A stretch of 64,000 bases of DNA from Siphonodentalium dalli (lineage: Eukaryota > Mollusca > Scaphopoda > Gadilida > Siphonodentaliidae). The DNA is taken from contig CP136069.1 in NCBI GenBank assembly GCA_032622095.1, forward strand, positions 51,012,760 through 51,076,759, written 5' to 3'. The notes beneath the pieces were generated by a model that saw nothing but the letters and a program-made list of their open reading frames with translations, had not been told where the DNA came from and made no database searches. Of this stretch, positions 1 through 12,266 are shown piece by piece; position 1 is the stretch's first letter, and every line of letters begins with the position of its first letter. A program made the translations under genes and the position numbers.

Positions 1-1063
1 TAGATACATATATACATACTACATAGATACACTCCAGACATTGTTTCAGAATTTAATCAAATCAAACATGACAACTCAAACACAAGCTTATTAGGGCAAA
101 TAGCATTACTGTGCCTACTTGCAACTGAAACAACTTTCAAACAAGTCAATAGTTATTATGAGTCTGATCTACTCTAAACAGTAAATACAAGATCGACTAT
201 TTATTGGTAAGTTAATGGTAACGCAGGTTCTTTCTCAAAAAAATTAAAGTGTCAACATTTTCTGAGTTCAGCATTGAGCGCTGAGCATTTATAATATCGC
301 CAGCAGTCGAAAACACTCGCTCACTTGGGACAGAAGTTGCAGGTATGCGAAGAGTTGTAGCGGCAATGCAAGCCAGCAATGGATAATTTCTGGAATTTGA
401 CTTCCACCACTCTAAAAACGGATGTTGAAACTCAAGAGTTCAAGGACGATGACCACAAAATCGGGTAATCAAGACTTGCACAAAGAAAGTTTGTAAGTGT
501 CTAAGTGATCGTGCTTAAAATCACTTGTTAATAAATCACAAAACGCGGAGCTGCCAATGTAAGAGGAGTAACTCTAAATACAATGTACTAGATTCAGACC
601 ACTGGACTCGTAACTATACGAATTGAGTTCGAGTGACACGCGATTACGCGGTCAAAATGAAGGGTACCGCGGAAAGTACCGGTATATTTAGAAGGCAGTA
701 TTGCGTCAGCTGCGAGCGCACGTGACATGTGCTTCCGAAAACGAAACGGGAAGTTATATATCAATTGTGCCATGTGGCGTAAATATGCACCGGCTCTAAT
801 CAAACACGCGATGCACGGACACATTATAGTACATTTCATCACTTTCGCGCGAAGCTATATATGCACATGCGAAGTCTTGTTTTAACTTTGTTTTAGGACT
901 GAAACTCTCGATATAACTTAATAGCCGATCAAGTGACTAATCATCTATTATGAATTATACGTGTATCGCAATACGACGATATTTAAGGATTTGTATCGGT
1001 GCATGCATCGTGTGTTACCGTATCGCGATACACCGGTGCATCGGTGTATCTTCCCACCCCTAG
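1..1063 (-). mobile_element. hAT transposon remnant (deletion derivative)
   Basis: The segment reads as the 5' end and the extreme 3' coding part of a hAT element on the minus strand. The right edge at 1051-1062, read on the minus strand, is TAGGGGTGGGAAGATACACC, which has the C/TAGGGGTGGG form of hAT terminal repeats. The last transposase domain lies at 212-439. Only ~600 bp separate that domain from the terminus, so most of the transposase (BED finger, catalytic core) is missing, as in internally deleted copies. The other terminus would lie left of the window, so the 8 bp target duplication cannot be checked. Bases 440-1050 hold no reading frame I recognise. Confidence 0.65.
212..439 (-). 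pseudogene. hAT transposase C-terminal dimerisation domain, fragment
   Basis: Minus-strand translation, frame ending at the TAA at 212-214, contains FLEWWKSN, NYPLLACIA, IPATSVPSERVFS, then a GDIINAQRS stretch and LIFLRKNLRYH-stop. This is the conserved hAT-family C-terminal dimerisation domain (as in ZBED and Ac-type transposases), which assembles the transposase in the nucleus. The frame is open for about 75 codons and the natural stop is kept. An in-frame TGA at 440-442 cuts it from anything upstream; a neighbouring frame there still looks protein-like (VLELLSFNIR), suggesting a frameshift. No ATG or catalytic residues are present, so it is a dead fragment rather than a gene. Confidence 0.85.
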
Positions 1064-1070
1064 GCGGGTC

Positions 1071-2035
1071 ACATATACTATTAGGCATGTGCTCTTTTCT
1101 GTGGAATGTTTTGATGGAATTATGTACAAAATATTAAAGCATAAACTAATGTAATGAAGTGAGTGACATACTTCCGTGTCAAATGTTTAACCCTTTGAGT
1201 GCCAGGGTCCGATCTCATCGGCCCTAAACCTACAAAATAAGTCTGTTAAAGAATAAAAGAATAAATATTAAAATTGTAAAAAAATTTAAAAAAAGAAAAA
1301 AATAATTTAGGCCAATGCATTCTCTTATCGCATATATAAGAGAATGCATTGGCACAGGGTATATGGGTTGATACAAAAATCGACCTGGCACTCAAAGGGT
1401 TAATTGAGAACACCCTACAGTTGTCATTAAAAGGGTGGAGTGCAGTTTGCAGGATGACTAGCTACTTTATGAAATGATTAGCCTGAACAGGAGTGCTGTA
1501 AGAAATCAGGGGCGAGGGGCGGGACTATGATATTCAACTGATCGTTTTAAAATTTAGAACATGGTAAATGCAGCACATAAGTTAATATGGGAGTTATTAT
1601 GGGGTTGGTTCAAAATCATTCCCCTAAAGTCCCACTGCAAGATAACTGGTCAAAACTGAACTGGTCATCAACATATCATATTGCCACCTGGATAGCTAAA
1701 TCACCTGTCAGTCTGTCACATCGTCAACATATCATATCACCACCCTGATAGCTAAACCACACTTGTTTTATGTAGCAGAACAAAACTGAAGAATTTTGAT
1801 AGGCATCAGTGGGAATATAAACTTATTATGCTGTACTCATTTCTGTGGAATGCTTTGATGATGGAATTATACACAAAATGTTAAAGCATAAACCAGAGAT
1901 ATTATATAAAATATCTGCATAAACTATGAAGCGAGTGATCTACTTCTGTGTCAAATGCTTGATGTCTGAATTTGAGTACACCCGGCCTATATGTCTACAG
2001 ATGTCATTAAAAGGGTGGAGTGCAGTTTGCAGGAT
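1071..2035. repeat. Direct duplication of a ~250-400 bp segment
   Basis: 1071-1190 plus 1404-1480 match 1815-2035. Both contain the order: TTTCTGTGGAATG, GGAATTATNNACAAAAT, TTAAAGCATAAAC, GTGTCAAATG, then TGTCATTAAAAGGGTGGAG and GCAGTTTGCAGGATG. The left copy is split by the TTAA MITE at 1187-1403, so the right copy serves as a diverged empty site. The intervening 1481-1814 has no gene I can see. Confidence 0.7.
1187..1403. mobile_element. piggyBac-like MITE with TTAA target duplication
   Basis: A 209 bp element (1191-1399) is flanked by TTAA on both sides. Its terminal inverted repeats CCCTTTGAGTGCCAGG are perfect over 16 bp. TTAA duplication with CCC...GGG ends is the piggyBac signature. 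The interior holds a short stem-loop (GGTCCGATCTCATCGG near 1206) and a copy of the CCAATGCATTCTCTTA hairpin at 1312-1356 found in other families here. It has no coding capacity. Confidence 0.75.
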
Positions 2036-2499
2036 GTAAGCCTACAAATAGTGTGCCTGTCATTTGCAGAATGAGGTCCACAGAGGGTGAATTTAGTGAC
2101 GCTATCCTGCACGGTGGGCTAGCATCACTAAATTCACCCTCTGGGAACCTCATTCCACTATGGGAGACCTAAGATCAGATTGAAGTTCCCAGTTGAAGCT
2201 GGTGATTTTCACCCATAAGTCACCTCGATTATGCATTTTATCTTCTGCAAATTAGGGGATATAGAAACTTCCCAGAAGGGAAAAAGTAACTTAAAAACAA
2301 TGTTAATTTGAGATTATAAGATACTTCCCAGAAGATGAGGTGTAAGCAGAATGAGGTCCCTCAGAAGGTACATTTGGTGATGCTAGCCTGAAAAGGAGTG
2401 CTGTAAGAATTCAAGTGCAATCCAGAACAGAGAGTGCCACCTCCCACCCTCGCTACCCACCCTCATTTGGGCTAGAAAATAATCAAAAGTTGTGAATTT

Positions 2500-2670
2500 T
2501 GTGGTACAAACCAACCTTTTTGTTGAAACCAGAATACCGGTTAAATTGGGCATATGAATCCCAAGTACCAGTTAACAGAGGGGCATGAATCCTGGGTACT
2601 GCCTAAAAATGGCCTGATCCCCACATACCAAAAGAGGGGGGGGGGGGCAGCCTCAGAATATGGCAAACAT
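2500..2670. repeat. Family F fragment with single 31 bp units
   Basis: Contains GAATACCGGTTAAATTGGGC, TGAATCCCAAGTACCAGTTA, ACAGAGGGGC and a closing ACCAAAAGAGGGGGGG. These are the single-copy counterparts of the 31 bp minisatellites at 33 kb and 57-60 kb. The flanks (GGGCTAGAAAATAATCAAAA on the left) match those of the copy at 60.26 kb. Confidence 0.6.
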
Positions 2671-3218
2671 TAGTTTACAGGTAAAGATGGAAACTAAGTT
2701 GTAAAATTATCAGTCATAATAGAATTAAACCTTCAATAGTGACAGATGCCAGATCAATACTGGTGGGGGGGGGTGTTTTATGCTGACAAGAATGTGCCAA
2801 CCCACCCCCTTTTACCTTTTTCTTTTTTTTACATGGGTTGAAGCCAACTTGAAGGTGTTGTATAATACTTTCTCTATAATTACAGCCCTTGAAATTAGGA
2901 AAATTGTCACACAGCAATTTTAAGGCTGTGCATGGCATTATTGATTTCACATGTTGCCATGGTATTGCTTATTGCCGTGGCCGATTTCGATGACTGGAAT
3001 TATTCTATCTAGTTTTCAAGTATGTCAGAAATTCTCTAACATGGCATATATTCTAGATGAGGGTTCACGATGCTGTTTGCCAAAAGCAAAAATAATTATC
3101 ATTTGGCAAAATATATTTTCATTTGGCAAAACTTTTGGTAAGTGACTTTCAATTCCCTAATTATGTTAAAACTATTAGTCGCTCAATACCATTGGTTTCA
3201 ATGGATTCTGTATACCGG

Positions 3219-3366
3219 TACAATAGTGCTCTGAATAATCGACAGTCAGCAGTCTTGCTGAGAGCTTTCCGATGAATGGCAACAAGCCATATTTCCGACT
3301 AATTCCTGAAAAATTACCCATAATTTTGCTGTGGTTAAGGAGTCGATTATTTAGAGCATTACTGTA
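3219..3366. mobile_element. TA-flanked palindromic MITE (CAGTAATGC family), deleted copy
   Basis: The element runs from CAATAGTGCTCTGAATAATCGAC to GTCGATTATTTAGAGCATTACTG, flanked by TA. Half of the left arm is missing compared with the complete copy at 38417-38629. A TA duplication plus CAGT...ACTG ends suggests Tc1/mariner-type mobilisation. It has no coding capacity. Confidence 0.65.
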
Positions 3367-3957
3367 TGGCCTGATTGCAAAAGGAGCCCAAAAGACCCTA
3401 ATAAGCCCAGTTTATGAAATCTAATTATGGTGTCTGACATTTGCAGAATGACGTCCCTTGAGGGTAAATTTGGTAATGCTATCCCGCACATTGGGCTAGC
3501 ATCACCAATTTCACTGTCTGGGGAAACCAATCTGCTTAGGCCTCATCTTCTGGGAAGTATCTAGTCTCAAATTAACATTGTTTTTAGTTATTTCACTGAT
3601 ATTTTCTGATCAGTTTCTGCTGTTTCTAAATTCTAAATAGTGGAGAATTCTGGCTTTATTTTGCATGTTTATATATCCCCTAATTTGCAGAAGATAAAAT
3701 GCTTAATCGAGGTGACTAATGGGTGAACATCAACTTAACCTGGGGAACTTCAATTTGATCTTCTAGGTCTCTAATATCAGTTGAGGCCTCAGCAGAATGA
3801 GATTCCCAGAGGGTGAATTTGGTGATGCTAGCCTGCCATGAGAGATAGTGTCACTTAATTCACCCTCTGGGGACTTCATTCTGCAGATGTCAGGCACACC
3901 ATTTGTAGGCTTGCATCCTGCAAACTGCACTCCACCCTTTTAATGACACATGTAGAC

Positions 3958-5541
3958 ATGTACAGGATACTGCACACACACACCGTTAAAATTGTAAGGT
4001 GAATGTTATTGGACTAAGGCCAAAACAAAAAACTTGGGGAAAATTTTCCAGACATGGATTTTTTTTTTGCGAAGCTTTGGATAAAAACATGTTGTTTCTT
4101 GAATTCATTCACTCTGCAGTAAGATCTCTACCAACAATTGAGCTTAATAACCAACTTATAATTGCTTTTGGGATTAGGGAAAACAATAAATATTCACATT
4201 GTCGCTCTAACAGGTAACTACAGACTAGCCTTCTGGAGAAAATTGAAAAACAAAATTGAGAAAAGCAAGAAAATCTGAGCGATTCTCAGTCAGGCAGGGT
4301 ATCGGAAACAAAGAGGTTTTTTTTTTGGCCTAAGACAAAATCCCTATACATAATGCATATCTTTATATATTGACTTAGAGGTATTTCAATGCTGGCAAAA
4401 AGATGGGAAGCAGATACCTATGTGAACTAGTTTTAAGATTTTACTTCTGATCATGCTACCATTCCACTATTTTGTGTTGTACTAATATGTTGGAATATGC
4501 CAAATAGTATTGCTAGAAAGAACCAGGCTGATATAATTTTGTTACATATTATTCTGATTTATTTATTATTTTTGGGAGGGGGGTTGGTTAGCGGAAATTA
4601 TTTTATTCGACCATGTGTCTGCAATTTTTTTGAAGATCGCCACCTGCCAACTTTTAATATTATCACAGTTTCATTAATAGAACCATCTAAAGATGTCATC
4701 AATACACAAGAGAGGATGTCATCAATACACAGAGAGGATGTCATCAATATACAGAGAGGATGTCATCAATACACAGAGAGGAGGAAATCTATGCTAAATA
4801 CTAAAACTATCTCAACAAAAAGGTTCAACTAATAACTACTCATCTAACAGACTACTAAGGAACTAACGATCAACACGCAACATCACAGAAAAGTCGCATT
4901 TATTTACCTGGTCGACTCAAAAGCACAGGCATTGATCATAATCGCAGAGAGTTATAGAATGGAGACTCCAGAGAATGACTCAAACTAGCACTGCAAATCC
5001 ATTATATTGACAAATCCGTGGCACAAACAGCTATTAATTAAACAACAATATCCCGTATAAATGACGGCTCAAGAAAAATCTATAAAACTCCACAAAGAGA
5101 GGTACAATTTAGTCCCAAGTGCTGACTTTTCCAGAATTGAAGGTAAACAGAGTTCTTGGAAACACGTGTGCACACGCTGACAGCGGCGGATTAGCTGATT
5201 ATTCCATGTTTTCTGAACACGATCCAAGAAGTTCGGTGAGATAATCCCCAACGATATTACCAATTTTCTTACCTCGGTTCTTCAAGGTTACTTTCCTCCA
5301 TCGCAGGGAAGCAACGTGAACTGGTCACAGTATACTAGTGCTACAAGTTGTAGCTAGCACATATAAATCAATGAATAACCACACAATGTTGCTGGGGCAA
5401 CAACGCAGAATTATGCTGATCGCTTGCTGATCTGTTTGCCACACCTATGCCATAGTGTATTGTATAACCAGCTTCCACAAGCCTGCTGTAACATTGATGT
5501 GTTCTGTATTATGCTTGCTTGCAAACTACTAGAGAGAGACT
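3958..5541. other. No gene seen; one short tandem repeat
   Basis: Reading frames here are AT-rich and unconvincing. The only clear structure is at 4691-4783: four copies of a 22-23 bp unit, GATGTCATCAATACACAGAG plus two bases. Confidence 0.5.
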
Positions 5542-5761
5542 CCTGTGTTTGAGAGATGGCTGTAGCACCATCAAAGAGCTCTGTGGAATGAGAGGAACAA
5601 CAGTGCTGTCTACCATGGCTTAAGGGGCACTGATAATGGAGATGGGGGAGCTACAGCGCTCATCAAAAGAAACTGTCTGTAAATGAGAGAATAGCACTTC
5701 AGAGGATGGGGATGTACAGTGCTTTCCAAAACAAACTACGTAAATGAGAGAAGGGGCATTT

Positions 5762-5898
5762 ATATACATCCATATATGTATTTGTTGCTACTTATTTTGT
5801 TCCATATTCAATGTTCTTGTCTTGTTATTCTATGTTAATGTACATTTGACCATACATGGTGTAACGTACAAATAAACTTTGATTGATTGATTGATTGA
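5762..5898 (+). mobile_element. 5'-truncated non-LTR retroposon with (TGAT)n tail
   Basis: An insertion interrupts a repeat unit between GGGGCATT and GATAATGAAG. It ends in AATAAACTTTGATTGATTGA followed by a few more TGAT repeats, the usual 3' end of CR1/L2-type LINEs and their SINE partners. About 135 bp are present, so only the 3' untranslated tail was inserted. The parental family cannot be named. Confidence 0.6.
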
Positions 5899-6290
5899 TA
5901 ATGAAGATGTGGAGCTACAGCGCTCATCAAAAGAAACTGTCTGTAAATGAGAGAATAGCGCTTTAGAGGATGGGGATGCATGCACAGTGCTTTCCAAAAT
6001 AAACTATGTATAAAATGGGGAGAAGGGGCATTGATAATGAAGATGGGGAGCTACAGTGCCCATCAAAAGAAACTGTCTGTAAATGAGAGAACACTGCTTT
6101 TGAAGATGGGAGGTACAGTGCTGTCCAAAACAATCTATGAAAAAAAAAATGAGAGAAGGGCAGTGATAATAAAGATAGGGAGCTAGTCCTCATCAAAAGA
6201 AAGAGTCTGCAAATGAGAGAAGAACATTGCATTTGAAGATGGGGAGGTACAGTGTTGTCCAAAACAAACTATAGATGTAAATTAGAGAAG

Positions 6291-7201
6291 AGGCAGTGAT
6301 AGACCCCGAAGCCACGACAAATAGTTTTCATGGCTGGCTCAACCAATTTTGGTGGCTGGTTATCTAGCTAAGCCGGCTCAGTCGCGACGTTCGTGGCTGA
6401 CGAAATATGGCGGCTCAGCCGGCTGAGACGTTATCATTCTGTGTATTTCGCTTCCGAAATTTTCCCAATCCCCGGTTATAGACACCCGCTTGTTTTTGGC
6501 GTTTGTTGTGAACCTGTATAATTCCAGACCATGCGTATTCTTTTGGTGTTGGGCTTTTCCATTATGGCGAAATACACGAAGGACTCAGTAAAGGACTCGC
6601 AGTGATGTACTATGTAGTTTCCCATCTATCTAATCGGTATATTAGTTACATTGGGACTTCTGTCGACTTCCGACGGCTATATCATCACTGGCATCTTGCG
6701 ATATATGCATGCATCATTGAATGCTGAATCCGATAGTATTGATATATAATATTTCAAACTATTTTCTATTCTCTTCTACAGGTTATGTGCATATATTGAC
6801 AAATGTCAGCGATGTCTGAGACTGAGATCGTGTCGATATAAATCATTTATACGTTAAACCCTTTCAATACTGAATGGATGTTCCCACTCCGTTATATGAA
6901 AGCATGCATTGAAATAGTCTATTCCACAATGAGAGGCCCCGGGTATTCTGATAGTGTAACAACCATACCGTGTCCATACGAGTATGCCAATATTAGGCAA
7001 TGCGGGTTAGTTATTTGCGATTCGCAGTACAGTTGTCCTTAACATATAAGTCCATGCACATGGCTCAGCCATTTTACAATTCCGGCAGCGGAGATTTTTT
7101 CATACGGCTGGCGTTAGAGATAATATGGCTGGCGGCGGCTTGTGGCCAATATGGCTGGCGGCGGCGGCGTGCGATGGCGGCTTCGGGCTCTAGGCAGTGA
7201 T
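6291..7201. mobile_element. Inverted-repeat DNA element with 10 bp target duplication
   Basis: The element at 6301-7191 (891 bp) is flanked by the direct repeat AGGCAGTGAT (6291-6300 and 7192-7201). It begins AGACCCCGAAGCC and ends GGCTTCGGGCTCT, 13 bp inverted repeats with one mismatch. It sits inside a 130 bp repeat unit, so the uninterrupted units act as the empty site. A 9-11 bp duplication is typical of Mutator-like elements. Subterminal regions are rich in TGGCTG/GGCGGC motifs in both halves. The longest frame (66 codons at 7000-7200) is not a recognisable transposase, so it is non-autonomous. Confidence 0.75.
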
Positions 7202-7345
7202 AATGAAGATGGGAGGTACATAGAGAGTTTCATTTGGTGCTCATCAAATGAAACTCTCTAAGTGAGAGGAAAATTTGCTGAATGGCCAGTGATAACGAAG
7301 ATGGGGATGTAGTACAGTGCTGACCAAAAATAGGCTGTCAGTGAA

Positions 7346-9512
7346 CAAGCTAACAGACTTCCAGTGGGAGTGGGGAGAACTAGGGGACGCTGGATATTCG
7401 AATCATTACCCTAACTCACATCATGGAATCCACGCTGGTAGAAATTAAGGTAGTTCAGGTATTTTTCAACCTATTTCAATACCCGGAAAAATTCAAAAGC
7501 AAATATTAGGTTTATGTTGGAGTGCAAACTGCCATGTGGCTTAATTTAAAGACATATTATTGACTAGTTCGGGTGTGTGAAACTGATCAGTCAGTAGTCA
7601 GGAGCTATGCCAACTGGAGGAATGTAGCATTCTACTAACATCGCCAAAAAATCAAGCAAATCGACCGTACCATTCCATAGAAAAAACTGTCAGTCTCAAT
7701 TGTATATATTAACTTCTTGATTCGGGACGCAACTATTGGTAATAAACTAACGAAAATAATTTCGCCACCAAGAGTCACTGCATTTAATTAATCTATAAGA
7801 ATGATGGTGTGTGTTGTCAATTTGGATATGATAACTACCTTGAGCAAGATATTCTCCATTTCTATTTGATCACCCTATCTGAGTGTTTCACATCACTTTA
7901 ATTTGTGGAAATGAAAAGAAGGTCATCAATCACAAAGCCAATGATATTCTGATTCACTGGAGATGTGTTGCTGAAAGCAATAGTGGCCTCCAGGGAAACA
8001 AAGCTGAGGAATTATTCAGGATGAATCAAGAGCCACACTCAAGCCACAAAGGCCCATTCTCAGGAGAGCATAAATATTTAAAGAACAGGCACTGAGTCTG
8101 TAATTACACTTAAATAAGGCTCTTGTTATAATTCATTAATGACTATGTGGACTCTGTTGAATGACAATGTTAACCTTTAACCTTTTGAACTGAAAATTTA
8201 CTACTAAATTATAGTTCCCTTCATTGTTTAGAGGACAACCTAGGACAGGATAGAATATATATAGGTATCTGTAAACAACAGACTATAGTACTATTAAACA
8301 ATGAGTGGTCTATATTAGGCATAAAAGAAAATTACCTGTGTTTTTACTAAACCGACCGACCCTGTCCGAAACTGCTGACTGTCATAATTTTGTGCTGATT
8401 TTATAAAAAAAAAAATACCCCCCCCTGCCCAAATATATAATGTCTATACAGAAACATAATAAGCCAATATGAAGATGTGTCGATGATTTTTAAATTTTAA
8501 TACCTCTTGGTCTAGAATTCTATTTAAAAAAACTGTTCACACAGAATAAGTGATTAAGTTGTGCAAATAGGTCTCACATTCTCAGGGTAACAATGTTATT
8601 GAAAACCAGCCAAATTATCCAACTGGCGATTTCTATTTCTGTTATTTCAATAATGTATACATGTATCTAATTAATATACACATCAAAAAGATCATTAGCC
8701 ATGGACCACCCATTTAGTTATAAAAGTATACATTTAAATGGTCTATTATTCATCTGGATGGGTTTTCAGGAAAAAATAAGTAGACAACCCAATATTAATA
8801 CAAGTACAGAAGGAGTCCTATTTATTGGAGGAAAATAAATATCAACCGTGGAAACCGCTTAATTTCTAGAATTCTTGGAAATATAAAAATAAAAAGCTGT
8901 GATATCCTCCCTTAGGTCCCTTCAAATCGGGGGTTTACTGTCAAATCGAATCAGGGGTGAGATTCATGAATCAAATCTCGAATAGAATATATACATGAGC
9001 CAAACCTGGAAATGAAAATAGCAGTTTCAGTGAATCTGGGTAAGATAAAGCTCCATGTTGAGCATCACTGGGTATAAACCACATGGACTTATACAAATCC
9101 AGTTGGTAAATACAATTAAGCCAATGACATGCCCAATATGCAAGAAAAGCAGCTTTGAGTGGGTAAACACTCATCTTATTACAGCATATAATTACAGAGC
9201 CTTCCCAGTCTACTTTATTCCCCAGGAAGCATGTGCTGGCCAAACAAACAGAATTCTGTGAAGTCTGAGATCTTGCCAAGGCCAATTTCCCCTACCTCCC
9301 TGACCCCAGCCTAGAAAACAACCTCCATGTAATTGGAAACATGCTGTGTTTATACAATTCTTTCATATTATTGGCACTTGTCATGCTTCCTAATTATGGA
9401 CTTTTAATTTAATGGAATTTAAACAGGATTAACCCATCAATTGGCCATCATGGGTTGGAGATCTCTCAAAGGTGCTTAAAGTGACTCCTGATGTTCGGGT
9501 CTTACCGGTAAA
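7346..9512. other. No recognised gene; family D fragment at 7545-7690
   Basis: 7545-7690 matches the interior of the family D element at 31.67-31.81 kb (AAAGACATATTATNGACT, GCCAACTGG, GGAATGTAGCATTCTACTAA). A 70-codon plus-strand frame at 7883-8095 and overlapping frames at 8971-9285 have ordinary composition but no domain I recognise. The rest looks like unique non-coding DNA. Confidence 0.45.
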
Positions 9513-9915
9513 TTAAAGGTACTCAATCTGATCAGACGCTCCTAAATTACTATTTCTGCTTCGGGCGTAAAAATATTTTATTCGAGTCGAGGAACCCACC
9601 CATCAAAGCTCAGAGTGATTAGATATCGATGTTTGAAATTTGCTGTTTCTATTGTTTGTGTACCAGATCTTATCCAGGACCATGTGCTCAAACGGACAAA
9701 TTGCGGTTGTAAGATGGATAACTCAAAAATCAAGTGGTTACTATTAACAATAATGATGTGGACCACATCTCCAAAAATTAACAAATTTCAAACATCGATA
9801 TCTGATCACTCTGAGCTTTGATGGGTGGGTTTCTTGACTCGAATCAAATATTTTTTACCCCCGAAGCGAAAGAAATAGTAATTTAGGAGTGTCTGATCGG
9901 ATTGATTACCTTCAA
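9513..9915. mobile_element. Family C MITE, copy 1
   Basis: TTAA then AGGTACTCAATCTGATCAGA opens the element. The right end reads TCTGATCGGATTGATTACCT followed by TCAA (a one-base change from TTAA). The long arms, including GCTTCGGGCGTAAAAAT and AACCCACCCATCAAAGCTCA, are inverted copies of each other, so nearly the whole 395 bp can fold back. It has related copies at 24.4, 44.2 and 62.2 kb. The paired plus and minus frames across it are artefacts of the palindrome. Confidence 0.7.
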
Positions 9916-12266
9916 ACCGAGTAAAAACAGATGTGAACAACCAAGACTCTTGAAGCCTGGATATAGTGTGTCTGACAATGCCAGTTTTATTTTAGAAGTG
10001 TGTGTGTGTGTGTGGGGAGGGGGGAATAAACCTGCCATTTAAATTTACAGATCTCAATAAAATGTATATAGTAGAGGGTTTGAAATAAGGCAAGTCAGCT
10101 TAGCAGAAACAAAGATCTTTGTATTTAGGCCTTACTCTTGGGATCTAAATATAAAACATGGGTACTCTTATTAAATTTAAAGTAAATATCCCCCTGCATG
10201 CTGCTTATGATAAAAAAAATTATTTCATTCCAAAATGACTGCTTTTCATATAAAAACCTCTTCAATGTGATGCAAAATGATTACTTAGAGTCAAGCAAGG
10301 GCTAACACAGCTTCTCTTGGTTCTTATAGGGCTAAGCAAAAAATATTCTGGGAAATGCCCACAATTTCACCCCTGTACCATTATTTAATTTTAAGGATAT
10401 CCCCCCTTGTACTACTATTATTCCACCCTTATGTTTATTGGGAGTCCAAGACTTAAAGAGTACATGGACTTTCATGCCATGATGCCAACAAATGAATACA
10501 ATGTCATCTGCACCGTTTTATCACATGCTATAAATATGTTGTGTTCCTCAATCATAAACTCAAAGCAAGTGAGCGATGTCAGGCAAAAAAAAGTTGTGAG
10601 TGAAAATAGCCAGGTTATTAGGAAGAGCAACATCAAAACCAACAGGCAGGAATAATTAAATCAAGTCAACCAGTAGTCTCTCCTGGGGTGCTGCCAGGTA
10701 AATCCAACTGATAGCTCCAGTTTGAGTGACCTTGACCGTAAGTGATTGTTCGTTGAATTGTTTTTATGCAAGACGTGCACAGATTGAGACATTCAGCCCT
10801 TGAAAATGCCGTTTTTCTTCTATGGCGTGGCTTTAGAATTGCATGAAATTATATATTGTCTAATACAGCTTTGCCTTTTGCCATAGCTAATTTTGAGGGG
10901 GTGAGGGAATTAATGAGAAACTTCAAGCACCAGGTGCCAATCCATAACTGCTCGTGAGCCAAATAAAGGTACCTGACATGTATTAGAAAAATCCACCCCG
11001 CACGATGCTTATTCGGTTTGCACATTTAAAAAAAAAATGGCTCTGTTCTAAATTTAATTAACAAATACTATAAAAATACATGTACAGTATAGTTTAATAA
11101 CAAGAAAATGTGGATTTTTCATTTGATATGTTGCGCAAACAGGGCATGTAGTCCAGGAGATATTGGTCGACCTCTGCACCCCCCCCCCCCCCCCCCCCCC
11201 CCAGGACTTAACTTCACCCCACTCATTTTCTTCCTTAACGTCTGCTAATTTTTTTCACTTTTTAACAAGAAAAAAAAGTGGCCGCAGAAACTCCAGACAA
11301 GATGGCGTCCATCATGGCGGCCATTTATTTTAAATGCACCAGGTCTCTTTGATCGCCATTATAGTAAAAATGATGTCACATGCCGTCTTGTTTTCCACTT
11401 GATTCGTTATGCTAATATACAACCCTTACAAATTAGCTAAAAATCCGACACCAGAATCCAATATGGCGGCCAAGATGGCCGCCGAAATGTGAAAATATGC
11501 TATTTTTCTGTCATGTTACCACCTTTCGTTTGTCTATGTGGGAAAATGTTAGAATTTTTGCATCATGTTATACATTTATCATATAGAGGAGTCATTGGCG
11601 AATACATGGGGACCATAATATGCATTCATTGTGGGATATTTTTGTCCGATATAACGTTTTCCCAAATGCCGGTATCATAGGTCAAAGCCGAATCTCCGTT
11701 AATAACGCGATGTTATGTTTCGAATCAATGAATGTTATTGCTATTTTAACAACACCCATGCATATATATTTGCAGGAGATACTCGAGCTAGGATTCCTCT
11801 TATACCTGAGTTGAGGAATATTTGGTGGCCAAAATGGTGACCGAAATTGGCTCTATTAGCCTCTAAACCCAAGTGTATTAACAATTTCTGACCCAGAAAT
11901 TCCCAATTCACAAAAGATAGGACTACCCATTAGTGATGTGCAGTTAAACAGTTTCTTGGTTTTCTTTCAAAACCAAACCGGAACCGATATTCTATAAAAC
12001 CTATTCTTCCGGTTTCAATTAACCAACACTGCTGGTAGCTGAATGTCGCTTTTACAAGACGTGTGGTTATTATTTGCTTTTGTGTATCTACTATTTGCCA
12101 CCATTACTAGTAGCAGTTTCAATTTGAAACATTTGGGTGTCATGACTCATGAGCGATAATAGCACATAACCATTGAATACGGAAATCACTGAAAATGGCT
12201 GCAAACACTTGCCAAACACTAGTATTATGTCAAATATTATACCATCTGCTCTATGCATATAGTAAT
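9916..12266. other. No gene seen; homopolymer and ATGGCGGCC-rich repeat
   Basis: There is a GT run near 9999-10012 and a run of about 22 C at 11180-11202. From 11281 to about 11850 phrases such as AAGATGGCG, ATGGCGGCCA, AAGATGGCCGCC and CCAAAATGGTGACC recur, as in dispersed invertebrate repeats. Frames are short and not protein-like. Confidence 0.45.

Larger units (their letters stand above)
1990..3957. mobile_element. Composite inverted-repeat block built from family A
   Basis: The left edge (1990-2085) and right edge (3870-3957) are inverted copies sharing GTCTACA, TCATTAAAAGGGTGGAG, GCAGTTTGCAGGATG, GCCTACAAAT and CATTTGCAGAATGAGG. Inside are family A palindromes at about 2065-2155, 3440-3535 and 3795-3885, each an arm of the type AGGGTGAATTTAGTGACGCT facing its complement. 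Linkers containing CTTCTGCAAATTAGGGGATAT are also in opposite orientations. It appears to be two family A elements in inverse order around a centre into which a family F piece and a TA-flanked MITE lie. No transposase is visible. Confidence 0.55.
5542..7345. repeat. Diverged ~130 bp tandem repeat, interrupted twice
   Basis: Units share GATAATGAAGATGGGGAGCT, CATCAAAAGAAACTGTCTG, AAATGAGAGAA and AGTGCTTTCCAAAACAAACT. Units begin near 5631, 5899, 6031 and 6166, with weaker ones before 5631 and after 7202. A retroposon separates the first two and a 0.9 kb DNA element separates the fourth from the rest. Restoring the order without the insertions gives a continuous array. Frames inside it are not protein-like. 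Confidence 0.7.

Noticed and set aside
9055-9261. TCPICKKSSFEWVNTHL as a zinc finger
   Set aside because: Only one CxxC and no correctly spaced second pair; surrounding residues do not fit a finger.
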